Assembly: GCA_964411665.1 (NCBI GenBank)
Contig: CAYPMR010000004.1
Location: forward strand, 47,146-111,145
Length of the DNA: 64,000 bases
Source: CALFCE01 sp964411665
GTDB taxonomy: Bacteria > Pseudomonadota > Gammaproteobacteria > Granulosicoccales > Granulosicoccaceae
Direction of reading: 5' to 3'
Of this stretch, positions 17,649 through 27,476 are shown piece by piece. Under the pieces are notes generated by a model. That model did no database searches. It saw only the letters and a program-made list of their open reading frames with translations, and was not told the origin of the DNA. The first letter of the stretch is position 1. Every line of letters starts with the position of its first letter. Made by a program: the position numbers and the translations under genes.

Positions 17649-17659
17649 CCGCCTTTTAC

Positions 17660-18400
17660 ATGAGCTCAATAAGAACAATAATAGTTACAGGTGCCAGTAG
17701 TGGAATTGGTGCTGAAGTTTGTAAATTAGCCACTGAACACGGCTTTAAAGTGATTGGTCTGGCCCGCTATTCGAATTCTCGCGACCTTGTTGAATCAACA
17801 ACGACTAGCTTGGTTAAAGTCACTGTGGATATTACAGATTCCTCAGCCTGTGAGTCTGCGGTTGCACAAATCATACGCGAACATAACGTTGATGGGCTGG
17901 TGTGCTGTGCCGGGACAGGGCGATTTGGATCGCTGGAGGAGTTTTCTCTAACTCAAATAAACGATTTGGTACAGATTAATTTATTGGCGCATATGAATTT
18001 GTGTCGTCTGTTAATACCTACGCTTAAAATTCGAAACAGGAGTGATATTGTTTTTATAGGTTCCGAGAACGCGCTTAGAGGTGGCCGTTTTGGGGCGGTA
18101 TACAGTGCTACTAAAGCGGGTTTACGGGGTTTTTCTCAGGCTTTGCAGCATGAGTGTTCTGCTTCGAACTGCCATGTGGGCATTGTGAATCCCGGAATGA
18201 CTCGTACCGAATTCTTTGACACTCTCGATTTTGAGCCAGGTGAAGATGAAAATAATGCTATTGATCCGCAATCGATCGCGCAGGCGGTATTGCAGATGCT
18301 TTTGGCATCAGACAACAGTGTTATAGATGAAATTAATATCAGCCCGTTGAAAAAGGTCGTGCGAAAAAAAGACAAATCCACCAAAACTCAACATAGTTAA
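17660..18400 (+). CDS. SDR-family oxidoreductase in the radical SAM operon
   Basis: A classical short-chain dehydrogenase. The Rossmann motif TGASSGIG lies at about 9-16, the NAG-like motif is CCAGTG, and the catalytic YSATK is preceded by the GSENALRGG serine strand. The helix after PGMTRTEF fits the family. It starts 11 bp after the radical SAM gene, so it is probably co-transcribed with it and the nucleosidase. Substrate is unknown; the context suggests it processes or signals something linked to the SPL-like enzyme. Confidence 0.87.
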   Translation: MSSIRTIIVTGASSGIGAEVCKLATEHGFKVIGLARYSNSRDLVESTTTSLVKVTVDITDSSACESAVAQIIREHNVDGLVCCAGTGRFGSLEEFSLTQINDLVQINLLAHMNLCRLLIPTLKIRNRSDIVFIGSENALRGGRFGAVYSATKAGLRGFSQALQHECSASNCHVGIVNPGMTRTEFFDTLDFEPGEDENNAIDPQSIAQAVLQMLLASDNSVIDEINISPLKKVVRKKDKSTKTQHS

Positions 18401-18416
18401 AATTGGAGTTTTAATT

Positions 18417-19376
18417 TTATCTATCAAGCCATATTTCGACCAGATGACGCGCGATCGAATCACGGCGTGGTAGTTTATATCCCTCTTGATCCGTTCCCCA
18501 TTCACCGAATGTTGCGATTTCGCTACGGGTGAACCAGCGTGCATCTTCGAGTTCATCCCTGTTGACTTTAATCTCGCTATTGCTTGCGCTCGCACTGAAG
18601 CCGAGCATTATTGAACGTGGGAACGGCCATGGCTGAGAAGCGACATAGCGTATATCGTTGACATTGATACCAGTCTCTTCATGTACTTCTCTGGCAACTG
18701 CGGCTTCCAGTGATTCGCCGGCTTCGACAAAGCCTGCCAGAGTCGAATATACGCCATCGGGCCAACCGGGGCTTCTGCCAAGCAGGCATCGGTCCGGGTC
18801 CTTGCCATCAACTACCAGCATGATCACGGCAGGGTCGGTGCGCGGGAAGACAGGGGTTGCGCATTGTGGGTTGCTGCAAATCCGCATGTGGCCTGCGTTG
18901 GCCAATGTTGCTTTGTGTCCGCAAAGTGAACAGAAGAGAGAATTGTTCTGCCAGTTTGCAAGCGCTCGCGCGTAAATAACAATCGCACCATCGCTCTCCA
19001 TTAAGAGTGGACCTATGACTCGAATCTCCTCAAATCGACACAAGTTGCTGTCGAAGTGACTGTTTTTTAGCAACGTCTGTAAATCGGGGTCTTGATCCGC
19101 GGCAAGCTCAATACCAAACCAGTGTTGAATCGATTCTGAACTTTGCTCTTTGATTTGTTGTGCCCCCAGAAAAGTAGGGTGCCGTGCAGTATCAGGTACT
19201 TGATCAGAACGAATGTAGCAAACTCTTGGTGGGTGCTGATCACTTTGTTCGACGAGTACCCGGTTTTGCCAGAGCGGTAAGATACGAGTCTGCGGGTCGC
19301 GCCAAAACGACTCTACTGCGACTTTGTCAGAACGCAGATGATCGAGCCTGTCGAGAGGGCTATTGGAATAATGCAT
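18417..19376 (-). CDS. nudC: NAD(H) pyrophosphatase / NAD-cap hydrolase
   Basis: A zinc ribbon (CSLCGHKATLANAGHMRIC, then PQC) is followed by PRTDPAVIML. The Nudix box GFVEAGESLEAAVAREVHEE is intact. The NudC-specific array SQPWPFPRSIM follows the box, giving NADH specificity. The extended N-terminal domain (about 150 residues) brings the length to 319, in the larger NudC/NUDT12-like range. It cleaves NADH to NMNH and AMP and can remove NAD caps from RNA. Convergent with the SDR gene, 16 bp apart. Confidence 0.94.
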   Translation of the reverse strand: MHYSNSPLDRLDHLRSDKVAVESFWRDPQTRILPLWQNRVLVEQSDQHPPRVCYIRSDQVPDTARHPTFLGAQQIKEQSSESIQHWFGIELAADQDPDLQTLLKNSHFDSNLCRFEEIRVIGPLLMESDGAIVIYARALANWQNNSLFCSLCGHKATLANAGHMRICSNPQCATPVFPRTDPAVIMLVVDGKDPDRCLLGRSPGWPDGVYSTLAGFVEAGESLEAAVAREVHEETGINVNDIRYVASQPWPFPRSIMLGFSASASNSEIKVNRDELEDARWFTRSEIATFGEWGTDQEGYKLPRRDSIARHLVEIWLDR

Positions 19377-19454
19377 AGTGCAATTATAGCCTTAAGTCCG
19401 TCAGATAGAGACAGGATAAGTTAGATCCGAATAACGCTGGCGCAACGCTTCTTT

Positions 19455-21668
19455 TCAAACTGCTTGCTGTTGCTTGTTGTTCTGACTGTTAGCAGGGGAT
19501 TTTCGTTTGCAGCTTTTTTTTAATTCCTTGAGCATCTTATTTGCGTGCGATAACAGCCCTTCACGTTTTGCTGACGGTAGTCCGGCAAAGCGAAGCTGCT
19601 CGAGGTGTTGAAAGTAGGACGCTATTTCAGGTGCCTGATCTGGCCAATAGCCCTGCAAACGCCGCTGGAACTGCGTTGGTGTTTCGGTTGATTCTATTGC
19701 AACACCACGCTGCTTGAACATTTGGCAGGTACGTTGCCAGAGTCTTTCGGCAGGATCATTGATTTTATTCCTGGCAGTGTGGGATCGGGTAAAAAACAAG
19801 GCCCACATTCCTGATAAGGTAAGAAGAACGATAACCATGTGTAACGGGCTGGGCTTGTTGAATCCAGCCAGTTTGAACAATGAGCGTTGTCTTGAGCTAT
19901 CAAAGTTTACAACCAGGCGCTGCCAGTCGTGATTAACTTTATCCCAGCGTAAAGACCAGCTACGTGCCCAGTTGTTTTCTTTTCGTGCCATCATAGGTAC
20001 GGGTTCATTGCCTGGCAGTGATGAAATACCGGACTCTATGCGCTCCGGTGATACAGCGGCAGTTGGATCAAATCTGTGCCAGGCTCCATCGATCCAGACT
20101 TCTGACCAGGCGTGCGCATCCGATTGTCGAACGATCATGTAATCGTCATTCATCTCACCACCTTGATAGCCGGTCACTACGCGCGACGGAATGCCAGCTG
20201 CACGCATTAAAAATGTAAATGCTGACGAATAGTGTTCGCAAAAACCACGTCTGGTGGAAAACAGAAATTCATCAATCGGTGCGTCACCTAACAACCCGGG
20301 TTTGAGAGTGTAATGAAATGGTTGATTACGAAACCATTGCATTATATTGGTCGCATAGTCGTAATCACTGCTTGATGCCGTGCGTTGTTCACGAGCAAAG
20401 TCGAGTGCTTTACTATTACGTCCGGCAATGTGAGTAAGTTCCAGGCTTGGGTTTTCGAATGGGTACTGAGCTTTGACAAATGATGTCATGCGATAACGGG
20501 TGACACGTTGTATTGGTTTTGATGTAATAAGTTGCTGTTCGGTAGACAGCTTTGCCAGCACGGTAGGTGGCTGTTGATGCCGATTGCCGTGGGCATGGTT
20601 TGCGTTGCTATGAATATCGGCATCGACTGTTGCCGCCACCGGTAAAGATGCTGGTTGTTCGAGGGCAAATAACCAATTTTGATGATTAGGTTGAAGGCTA
20701 ACTGTATAGCTAATGTAGTCGTGAGCCTGAGTGTTTGGTGCGGGTGGTAGTTGCTGATATTTTTCAAGCTTGGATGTCCACCCACGCCCATCAAAATTGG
20801 ATAACACCGGACCACGCCAATACAGTTGATTAGATGAAGGGACTTTGTCGTCAAACTCTACCCGAAACGCTACTGCGTGAGATTGCGACAAATTGGCTAT
20901 AGTGCCTGGTTGCATCGAATCTGACAGGCCCGTAATCGCATTGGCGTCAGATGGTAGGTTCCATAACGGTGTTGGAATGCGTGGAAAAAGGACAAAAAGT
21001 ATCAATGCAATGGGCAGGCCTTGAATCAATAGAACACTTATTATTTTAAATGCGTGCAGGTTATCAGCAGCTTTTGACCCAATATGTGGATTAACCAATG
21101 CATGAAACGCTGCACCTATTGCCAATACCGCCGGTAATGTAATTAACCCTGCTAACAGTGATTGCGAATAAAAATATTGTGTTAGTAGCAAAAAACCACA
21201 CAAACAGATCAACAAGCTTGCGTCTTTGTTTTGTCTGGTTTCGGCAAACTTGCATGCGGTTAATAAAAATAATAACGCGACACCAGGATCCCTACCCAGC
21301 ATATAGCCGTAGTGTAAGCGAACGGCCACAGCGCCAAGCAGTGCAACTATGGATAAAGTATGTGATATTTGGAGAATTTGAAGAGCTTTGGATTTTGGGT
21401 AACGTCTGACTACAATTCGCAGTGTGACGATTAAGATGCCACACAATGAAACCCAAATTGGCATATGCATAATATGGGGTAATTGCGATAGTACGACCAC
21501 TGTTGCCAGCCAATAAAACGCACTGTTCGATAAATTCTGTGTCGTGCCCGAAGATTGCGCGGATGCAGGTGAATCAGATTCGCCAGACTTGTTTATGGCA
21601 GATTGTTTGCCATCTTTTCGCAAGAAAATAAAAGGTATCGATAGATTTGTTCGTTTGATCAAATTCAT
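19455..21668 (-). CDS. TgpA-type membrane transglutaminase (DUF3488 + transglutaminase core)
   Basis: An N-terminal block of several transmembrane helices (to about residue 215, DUF3488) precedes a periplasmic transglutaminase-like domain. The catalytic Cys is in RRGFCEHYSSAF (about residue 477), the His in SDAHAWSEVWI, and the Asp in WHRFDPTAAV. One more transmembrane helix (HMVIVLLTLSGMWALFF) leads to a DUF4129-like C-terminal tail. Such proteins are essential in Pseudomonas aeruginosa, though the substrate remains unclear. Its ATG overlaps the DUF58 stop (ATGA), third gene of the moxR operon. Confidence 0.92.
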   Translation of the reverse strand: MNLIKRTNLSIPFIFLRKDGKQSAINKSGESDSPASAQSSGTTQNLSNSAFYWLATVVVLSQLPHIMHMPIWVSLCGILIVTLRIVVRRYPKSKALQILQISHTLSIVALLGAVAVRLHYGYMLGRDPGVALLFLLTACKFAETRQNKDASLLICLCGFLLLTQYFYSQSLLAGLITLPAVLAIGAAFHALVNPHIGSKAADNLHAFKIISVLLIQGLPIALILFVLFPRIPTPLWNLPSDANAITGLSDSMQPGTIANLSQSHAVAFRVEFDDKVPSSNQLYWRGPVLSNFDGRGWTSKLEKYQQLPPAPNTQAHDYISYTVSLQPNHQNWLFALEQPASLPVAATVDADIHSNANHAHGNRHQQPPTVLAKLSTEQQLITSKPIQRVTRYRMTSFVKAQYPFENPSLELTHIAGRNSKALDFAREQRTASSSDYDYATNIMQWFRNQPFHYTLKPGLLGDAPIDEFLFSTRRGFCEHYSSAFTFLMRAAGIPSRVVTGYQGGEMNDDYMIVRQSDAHAWSEVWIDGAWHRFDPTAAVSPERIESGISSLPGNEPVPMMARKENNWARSWSLRWDKVNHDWQRLVVNFDSSRQRSLFKLAGFNKPSPLHMVIVLLTLSGMWALFFTRSHTARNKINDPAERLWQRTCQMFKQRGVAIESTETPTQFQRRLQGYWPDQAPEIASYFQHLEQLRFAGLPSAKREGLLSHANKMLKELKKSCKRKSPANSQNNKQQQAV

Positions 21669-22870
21669 GAGTTCGAGACCTTTGCGCCTTTTGCAGTCAA
21701 TTCATTTTCAAATTTATTTCGTTGGTAGGGTTTGGGTGTATTTTGTGATTTAGTGAGAGGGATTCTTTCTATCGTAGGTTGCCCAATCAGTGTCAATGCT
21801 TGCAGACTATTCAATAGATGTTGATCAGATTGTTTATTGCCGCTGAGTGTTAAAAGTGAATCAGGCAGGTTGACTCGCGGTGACAGAGATTGATTTTCAG
21901 CAGACTCTCTGCTGTAAAACTGATCGGGCATTTGCAGTGTCCAGTCAGTACCTGATCTTGCGCAGGCGAGGATCCAGGCGCTCAGGCGCGATACCCGAGC
22001 TTCTCTATTTTCCAGTGCAGCCGTGTGGTCCCATGTGAGTGCGATAGTCTGCGGAGAGTCGGATGCTGCAAATTCGCGTGTGTGTAGAGCCTGGCCGCGT
22101 GCTGTTGCTTTCCAATCAATGCTAGTGGGGCTGTCCCCTGGCAGATATTCACGAACACCGTCCGGTATACCGCTGGTCGGCGTTTGAAGTACTGATGTTT
22201 GTACAGCAAGCGTGTCAGAGTCACCGGATGAGAAAGGTAATTCTGGTGAATTTTGTTCTGGTTTTGCAAAGGCAAATGTGTGTGCTGCTACATGAACATA
22301 ACCCCAGCTATACCATAGGCCCAATGGATATTCGCTGGTAACAGTCAGTCGTCCACAGGCCAACCAGCCACGGGTGTCTGTAGATACATTGAGGGCAACG
22401 ATCTCAGTGCTTAAGGATTTCAGTTGCGGCGCTATCTGTTCGTCACCCGCTCTGTTTTTGATCCGTATCATTAGCGAATCATGTTTGCGAGGATTATGCA
22501 ATGACACCTTGAAACTAGCTTGCTCTCCAACACAGGCACTTACAGGAATGACATCATTGAATTGAATGCCTGCAAGATTTCGATAGGTGGCAAGTAAGGC
22601 TGAGGAGAACAAGCCGCATAGCAAAAAACAAAGTGCATAGCCAAGGCCCAGTGCATAGTTCATTGATGTGATCAGCATCAACAACAGGCTGGCCAGAAAG
22701 ACCCAGCCGCGCCGGGTTGGTAATATATAGATACGGTCGTGCGTCAGTGCTAGTGGCAATGTGTCTTCGGCACGAGTACGAAAAAAGCGCTGGCGTAGCT
22801 TGCGGCCAGATTTGCCGTAGCCAGTGCCTTTGTCAGTTGTGGTGCCGGTGATAGGTGTTGCGGTTTTCAC
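21665..22870 (-). CDS. DUF58-family membrane protein
   Basis: Two adjacent transmembrane segments (RGWVFLASLLLMLITSMNYALGLGYALCFLLCG; given only as location, about residues 60-95) precede a beta-rich region and the DUF58 core DGVREYLPGDSPTSIDWKATARGQALHTREF, roughly residues 260-290. DUF58 proteins accompany MoxR ATPases and transglutaminases as a conserved module. The longest frame starts at TTG 22915 inside moxR; GTG 22870, 5 bp after the moxR stop, is preferred but has no strong ribosome site. Confidence 0.88.
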   Translation of the reverse strand: MKTATPITGTTTDKGTGYGKSGRKLRQRFFRTRAEDTLPLALTHDRIYILPTRRGWVFLASLLLMLITSMNYALGLGYALCFLLCGLFSSALLATYRNLAGIQFNDVIPVSACVGEQASFKVSLHNPRKHDSLMIRIKNRAGDEQIAPQLKSLSTEIVALNVSTDTRGWLACGRLTVTSEYPLGLWYSWGYVHVAAHTFAFAKPEQNSPELPFSSGDSDTLAVQTSVLQTPTSGIPDGVREYLPGDSPTSIDWKATARGQALHTREFAASDSPQTIALTWDHTAALENREARVSRLSAWILACARSGTDWTLQMPDQFYSRESAENQSLSPRVNLPDSLLTLSGNKQSDQHLLNSLQALTLIGQPTIERIPLTKSQNTPKPYQRNKFENELTAKGAKVSNS

Positions 22871-22874
22871 CGGA

Positions 22875-23819
22875 TCAGTTAAGAGCGACCTGTGCCAGTA
22901 GTTCGCGCGCAACAATAGTACCTACGGCAACGGTACCTTTTAATCTGTGGGCCGCTACTGGGCTGAATATAGCCTGAATATCATCAGGTATTACCATTGA
23001 TCGTTTTTGCACGTATGCGTGAGCGCGCGCCATACTGATCAGATTGATACCCGCGCGTGGACTAAGAGCACGACAGTCCTTTTGCTGTTCTTCGCGTTGG
23101 CGCGATGCCTGAAGCAAGTCGTGCGCATAGTCTGCGATCGCTTGCGATACATGGATACTATCAACTTCCGTTTGCCAACGTTCCAGATCTTCACCGTTGC
23201 AGACTGCATCCAGTGAGTTGTTTTGACGATGTTTTCTTGGTCGCATTAACAGAGATTTTTCTACCTCTGTGTCTGGATAACCCAACTCGATACCAACCAG
23301 AAATCTATCCAGTTGTGACTCTGGTAGTGGATAAGCTCCGGCTCGATCTGCCGGGTTCTGTGTGGCAATGACGAAAAATTGTTCGTCCAGCTTGTGGGTC
23401 TTACCGTCGACGGTGACCTGGCGTTCCTCCATCGCTTCGAGCAAAGCGCTTTGTGCTCTGGGAGGTGCTCGGTTGATTTCATCTGCCATCAGTATCGGCG
23501 TGAATACAGGTCCGGGTTTAAAGGTAAAATCACTTTTCCGCTGATCGAATACCGAAATACCGGTTATATCTGCTGGTAGCAGGTCATTGGTAAATTGAAC
23601 TCGTGTCCAGCTCATGCCCAACGACTGTCCCAACGCGTGCGCCAGTGTTGTTTTTCCTACGCCGGGCCGGTCTTCAACCAGTAAGTGACCACCAGCGATC
23701 AGGCAACAAATAGCCAGTCTTACTTGCTGCTGCTTGCCCAGCAATGTGGATTCGAGCTGCTCTGTTAGTGTTTCTATCGTAGCGCCCTGTGGGCTTGTCA
23801 GTGCGGAAGATAATGACAT
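22875..23819 (-). CDS. MoxR-family AAA+ ATPase
   Basis: The Walker A motif is EDRPGVGKTTLAHAL. The Walker B region is PILMADEINRAPPRAQSALLEAMEERQVTVDG, and sensor 1 sits in FVIATQNPADRAGAYPLPESQLDRF. These are diagnostic of the MoxR chaperone-like subfamily, and length (314) is typical. It is first gene of the moxR-DUF58-tgpA operon; in the family the ATPase is thought to remodel or activate protein complexes. No von Willebrand A-domain partner is encoded here, unlike many MoxR operons. Confidence 0.94.
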   Translation of the reverse strand: MSLSSALTSPQGATIETLTEQLESTLLGKQQQVRLAICCLIAGGHLLVEDRPGVGKTTLAHALGQSLGMSWTRVQFTNDLLPADITGISVFDQRKSDFTFKPGPVFTPILMADEINRAPPRAQSALLEAMEERQVTVDGKTHKLDEQFFVIATQNPADRAGAYPLPESQLDRFLVGIELGYPDTEVEKSLLMRPRKHRQNNSLDAVCNGEDLERWQTEVDSIHVSQAIADYAHDLLQASRQREEQQKDCRALSPRAGINLISMARAHAYVQKRSMVIPDDIQAIFSPVAAHRLKGTVAVGTIVARELLAQVALN

Positions 23820-24245
23820 CGTCTATTGAATAGCGTGTAGAAGGTTCTCTTTGGTTAAGTTTATATCGGCATCTTTTGATCGAACTGGCTGAGACGAGGT
23901 TCACTTTCTACCAACTGAGTATCAATTGGGTGCTAACTGCGCAGGCTGTGTAATAGTGCCTTTGTTAAGCAGTGATAGTTACTGCTTGTTACAATGCAGT
24001 TCCTGGCAGAACTGTTCTTTGTTCGCTCAATAGGGGCTTGGCTTGTAGTACGATTTCTCTGCACAGAGGCTGTCAGAATGAGTAACGATTCGTACGGAAC
24101 TTGCTTGGTTCAGTCGCCTCAGCGGCAGGCTCTTATTTGCCATCTGGGATCGTTGGATAGGTCGTGAGATGATTCGGTTCTGAAATATTGCATTATTCTG
24201 CATTATTATTGGTTTTCGGACTTTTAAGTATTTCATTTAACGTTT
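23820..24245. other. Divergent intergenic region, moxR operon / DUF349 gene
   Basis: About 425 bp between two genes transcribed away from each other. It must hold both promoters. I saw no tRNA, small ORF with support, or stable hairpin. Confidence 0.4.
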
Positions 24246-27200
24246 TTGGAAAGGGCTTTAGAAAGGGTTTTAAAAACTACAGTGCTTAAAGGATTGATTA
24301 ATAAACCTGGCCTCGACGCTGATTCCATGGAAAAGCGCTTGCAGGCCATTGAGAGCTTGAAGTCTCCTGACGACGGTGAGCAGCTGAGCTTGCAGCAACT
24401 ACTGCTCAATGACCCGGAGATCAAAGTTCGTGATGCGGCATTACAGAAAATCACCAGCCTGCCATTGTTGGCAGCCTCCATCGGCGAGTCTGACAGCCGA
24501 AAACAGGATCAGTGTGATGCCATCGCGAAAAGACTGACGCAACTACTCGCTGCTGAGCCGGATCTTGATGCAGTAACAACACTAATTAAAGATGGTTCAA
24601 CGCGAATTCGTACATTGGTAGCCTGTAGCTGCAGTGATGATGCAATGCGTGCAAAGGCAATTGAGGTCGTGGACGACGAAGATGCTCTTATTGTGATCGC
24701 CTGTGATGCGAAAATTCATCAGACGAGAATGACTGCTGCTGAGAAATTGCAATCGCTCGACGCACAACAAAAGTGTTTATCCAGAATTAAAAATAAGGAC
24801 AAAGTGGTAGCGCGGTTTTTACAGACAAGTGTGAACGAGAACAACGCTGCCGCTGAAAAAGAGAATATGCGCCTGGCAAGTATCAAGCAATTGATCAGCG
24901 CGATGAGCAATCTATCTGAAAGTACCTGGTCGCCACAATATGTCGGACAATTTACAGCACTGGAGCAGCGCTGGAATATTCTTGATCCAAAACCTGATGC
25001 CACAGCTACAGCTAGCTATAGTGCTGCTCGCGAAATTGCACAAGTTAAAGTCAAGCAATTCAAAATTCAGCGAGACAAGCTGGAATCCTTGCGTCAGATA
25101 AGTGAGCGCTGCGAGGAAGCTCTTGAGAAGTTGACCAGCGCCAAACTTGCTTCCTTAAAAACCTGTACTGATGAAGTCAACAATATATTTTCGACTTTGC
25201 AGCAGGAATGGAAAGTTGCTTCCGATAATCTTGATGTTGAAAATCCGTTTGCTGGTGATTTTACAAGTGCCATCCAAACCCTCAAGACTTTACTGCCCCT
25301 GAGTCAGTCATTGGTTGAGGTATCTGTCCACGAGTTGGCAAATCGAAAAACTCCTGATAAAAACAAAGCTGTAAATGATGATGACGCCAATGGCAGTACT
25401 GAATCCAAAGATATTACAAAGGCAGAAATAAGCACTGACAAAAACAATGAATTCTCTGAGGAGAAAAATCCTGCGCCTGAGCAGGCAAAGTCACCGTCAT
25501 CTGCCTCCAAACGTGTTCCTGTCAGAACAGATCAACGACTGAAAATTGAAAAGGCACTATCTGACGAGACTTTTACCGCTGAGATGGCTTGCATGTCTCA
25601 GTTGCGTAGTCAGTTGGGGCAGCTGGATGAAAAGCTGGAAAAGGATCGTCAACAACAAGTACAGATTGCTGATGGTGTAAGGCGACAGTTGAATGCACTT
25701 GCATCTGCGATCACCAGCGGTAAGTGGAGTGCAGCTGAGGGTATGAGTCAGCGTGTTGAGCGAAAATTACAACAGTTGGAAGGGAAGCAACTTCAGCCGC
25801 TTCGAGCGCGATTTGAAAAGCAACGAAAAAAGCTAGATGAGTTGGCTGATTGGCAGGATTTTGCGTCGTTGCCAAAACTTCAAAACATTGTACAAGAGAT
25901 GCGCGCTTTGCCAGCTCAGAATATGAAACCGCGCCAGCTTGCTGATGAGATTAAAACTCTGCAGAACAATTGGAAAAGTTTAGGCGGCAGTCGTGCTGCT
26001 AACCAATTATGGGATGACTTTAAAAATGCATCCGATACTGCCTATGAGCCCTGCAAAGTATACTTTGATGGTTTAAAAAAGCAGCGTGAAGCGCGTGTCC
26101 GGAATCGAGAAAATGTGTGTACACGCTTGCGAGAATTATTACAGACTGAATCGTCGAATACCGACAGCCTGGATCTGCGTGAGATAGAGCGTGAGTTAGC
26201 GCATGCACAACGTGAGTGGCGCAATAATCGCCCAACAGGACGTAAGCCCCAGAAAAAGCTTGAAGATCAATTCAACGAACTCTGCGCATCCTTGACAGCT
26301 TTATTAGCGCCGCGTTATGCCGTGGGCATTGCAGAGCGTCAGGAGCTCATAGAAAAAGCCAAAAAGCTTGGTGAAAACGAATCCAATCAGCATGTAATCA
26401 ATCAGGCGAAAAGCCTGCAAGCTGCATGGAAATTGTGCGGGGCAACGGCGCGTAAAGATGATCAGGTTCTATGGAAGGAATTCAATACGGCATGTAGTGA
26501 AATATTTAATAAACACAGAGCAAGGCAGAGAGAGCAGTACAAAGCTAGCATGGGCCATGTAGATAGAGCCCGAGACATTATCAAAACTATCCGTCAACTG
26601 TCACGTAATGCCAGTGAGCGTGAAGAAAGCCAATGTACCGAATTACAAGATGAGTTTCGACAGTTAGCAGAATTTCCAGAGAAAATAAAAAAGCCTTTGC
26701 TGAAGGATTTTCGCGGTGCCTGCGATGCTTTTAACAGGGCACGAGCCAGTCGAGGACGCAAGCAACAAGCGATGGAAATGACTTCCATGCGTGATATGGC
26801 GCGACTTTGTGAGTTACTGGAACGTGATGAAATTCAATGGACTGAAACAAAAAAAGACAGCGTAGAAAAAGAAGCAGAATCAAATCAACAAGCTGATGCT
26901 ACTGCGAACGATGCCGCTGGTGATGCTGATAGTGATGCTGCATCTGACGTAGTAACTGATACTGCAGACGATATGTCAAATGCTGGATCTGTTGTTAATA
27001 ATGAGCCCTTGGTATTAGATGATCCAGTTGATCAATGGACTGAATATGCCTCTCATGTCCCAAAACCCTGGCTCAAACGAATAGCTAAACGCCGTGATCA
27101 GGCGATTGCTTTACACCAACAAGGTGAATCTCCCTTTTCTGACGATCACGATCAAGCACGAAAGTTACATTGCATAAAACTGGAAATAATACGTGATGTA

Positions 27201-27425
27201 GACTCACCGGCAGAAGACAAAACGATGCGTATGCAATATCAATTGCAACAATTGCAGTCGGGGCGTGATTCCAAACTACTTCTGGATGATGCTGAAACAA
27301 TGAAGCAGTACGAGATTGACTGGCTGTGTTTGCCTCCTGCATCTATGGCAATTGCTGCGACCCTCGAGAAACGTTTCTACGAAGCACTCTCCAGCGGTAA
27401 AAATAAATCAGATCATGGCAGGTGA
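24246..27425 (+). CDS. Large DUF349 repeat protein
   Basis: A 1059-residue, highly charged helical protein. The N-terminal part (EKRLQAIESL ... DPEIKVRDAALQKITSL) resembles HEAT-like units. From about residue 420 onward come repeated DUF349 blocks of the type LQNNWKSLGG ... LWDDFKNASD, with further copies at LQAAWKLCGATARKDDQVLW and LQDEFRQLAEFP. A low-complexity acidic Asp/Ala segment lies near 890-920. The family has no settled function. The frame has no near ATG: TTG 24246, GTG 24282 and ATG 24327 are candidates and none has a strong ribosome site. Confidence 0.85.
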   Translation: MERALERVLKTTVLKGLINKPGLDADSMEKRLQAIESLKSPDDGEQLSLQQLLLNDPEIKVRDAALQKITSLPLLAASIGESDSRKQDQCDAIAKRLTQLLAAEPDLDAVTTLIKDGSTRIRTLVACSCSDDAMRAKAIEVVDDEDALIVIACDAKIHQTRMTAAEKLQSLDAQQKCLSRIKNKDKVVARFLQTSVNENNAAAEKENMRLASIKQLISAMSNLSESTWSPQYVGQFTALEQRWNILDPKPDATATASYSAAREIAQVKVKQFKIQRDKLESLRQISERCEEALEKLTSAKLASLKTCTDEVNNIFSTLQQEWKVASDNLDVENPFAGDFTSAIQTLKTLLPLSQSLVEVSVHELANRKTPDKNKAVNDDDANGSTESKDITKAEISTDKNNEFSEEKNPAPEQAKSPSSASKRVPVRTDQRLKIEKALSDETFTAEMACMSQLRSQLGQLDEKLEKDRQQQVQIADGVRRQLNALASAITSGKWSAAEGMSQRVERKLQQLEGKQLQPLRARFEKQRKKLDELADWQDFASLPKLQNIVQEMRALPAQNMKPRQLADEIKTLQNNWKSLGGSRAANQLWDDFKNASDTAYEPCKVYFDGLKKQREARVRNRENVCTRLRELLQTESSNTDSLDLREIERELAHAQREWRNNRPTGRKPQKKLEDQFNELCASLTALLAPRYAVGIAERQELIEKAKKLGENESNQHVINQAKSLQAAWKLCGATARKDDQVLWKEFNTACSEIFNKHRARQREQYKASMGHVDRARDIIKTIRQLSRNASEREESQCTELQDEFRQLAEFPEKIKKPLLKDFRGACDAFNRARASRGRKQQAMEMTSMRDMARLCELLERDEIQWTETKKDSVEKEAESNQQADATANDAAGDADSDAASDVVTDTADDMSNAGSVVNNEPLVLDDPVDQWTEYASHVPKPWLKRIAKRRDQAIALHQQGESPFSDDHDQARKLHCIKLEIIRDVDSPAEDKTMRMQYQLQQLQSGRDSKLLLDDAETMKQYEIDWLCLPPASMAIAATLEKRFYEALSSGKNKSDHGR

Positions 27426-27476
27426 TTATATTGATTGTATAAAAGCCGTGTTTTATTTCAGGTTAATGTGATTTTC

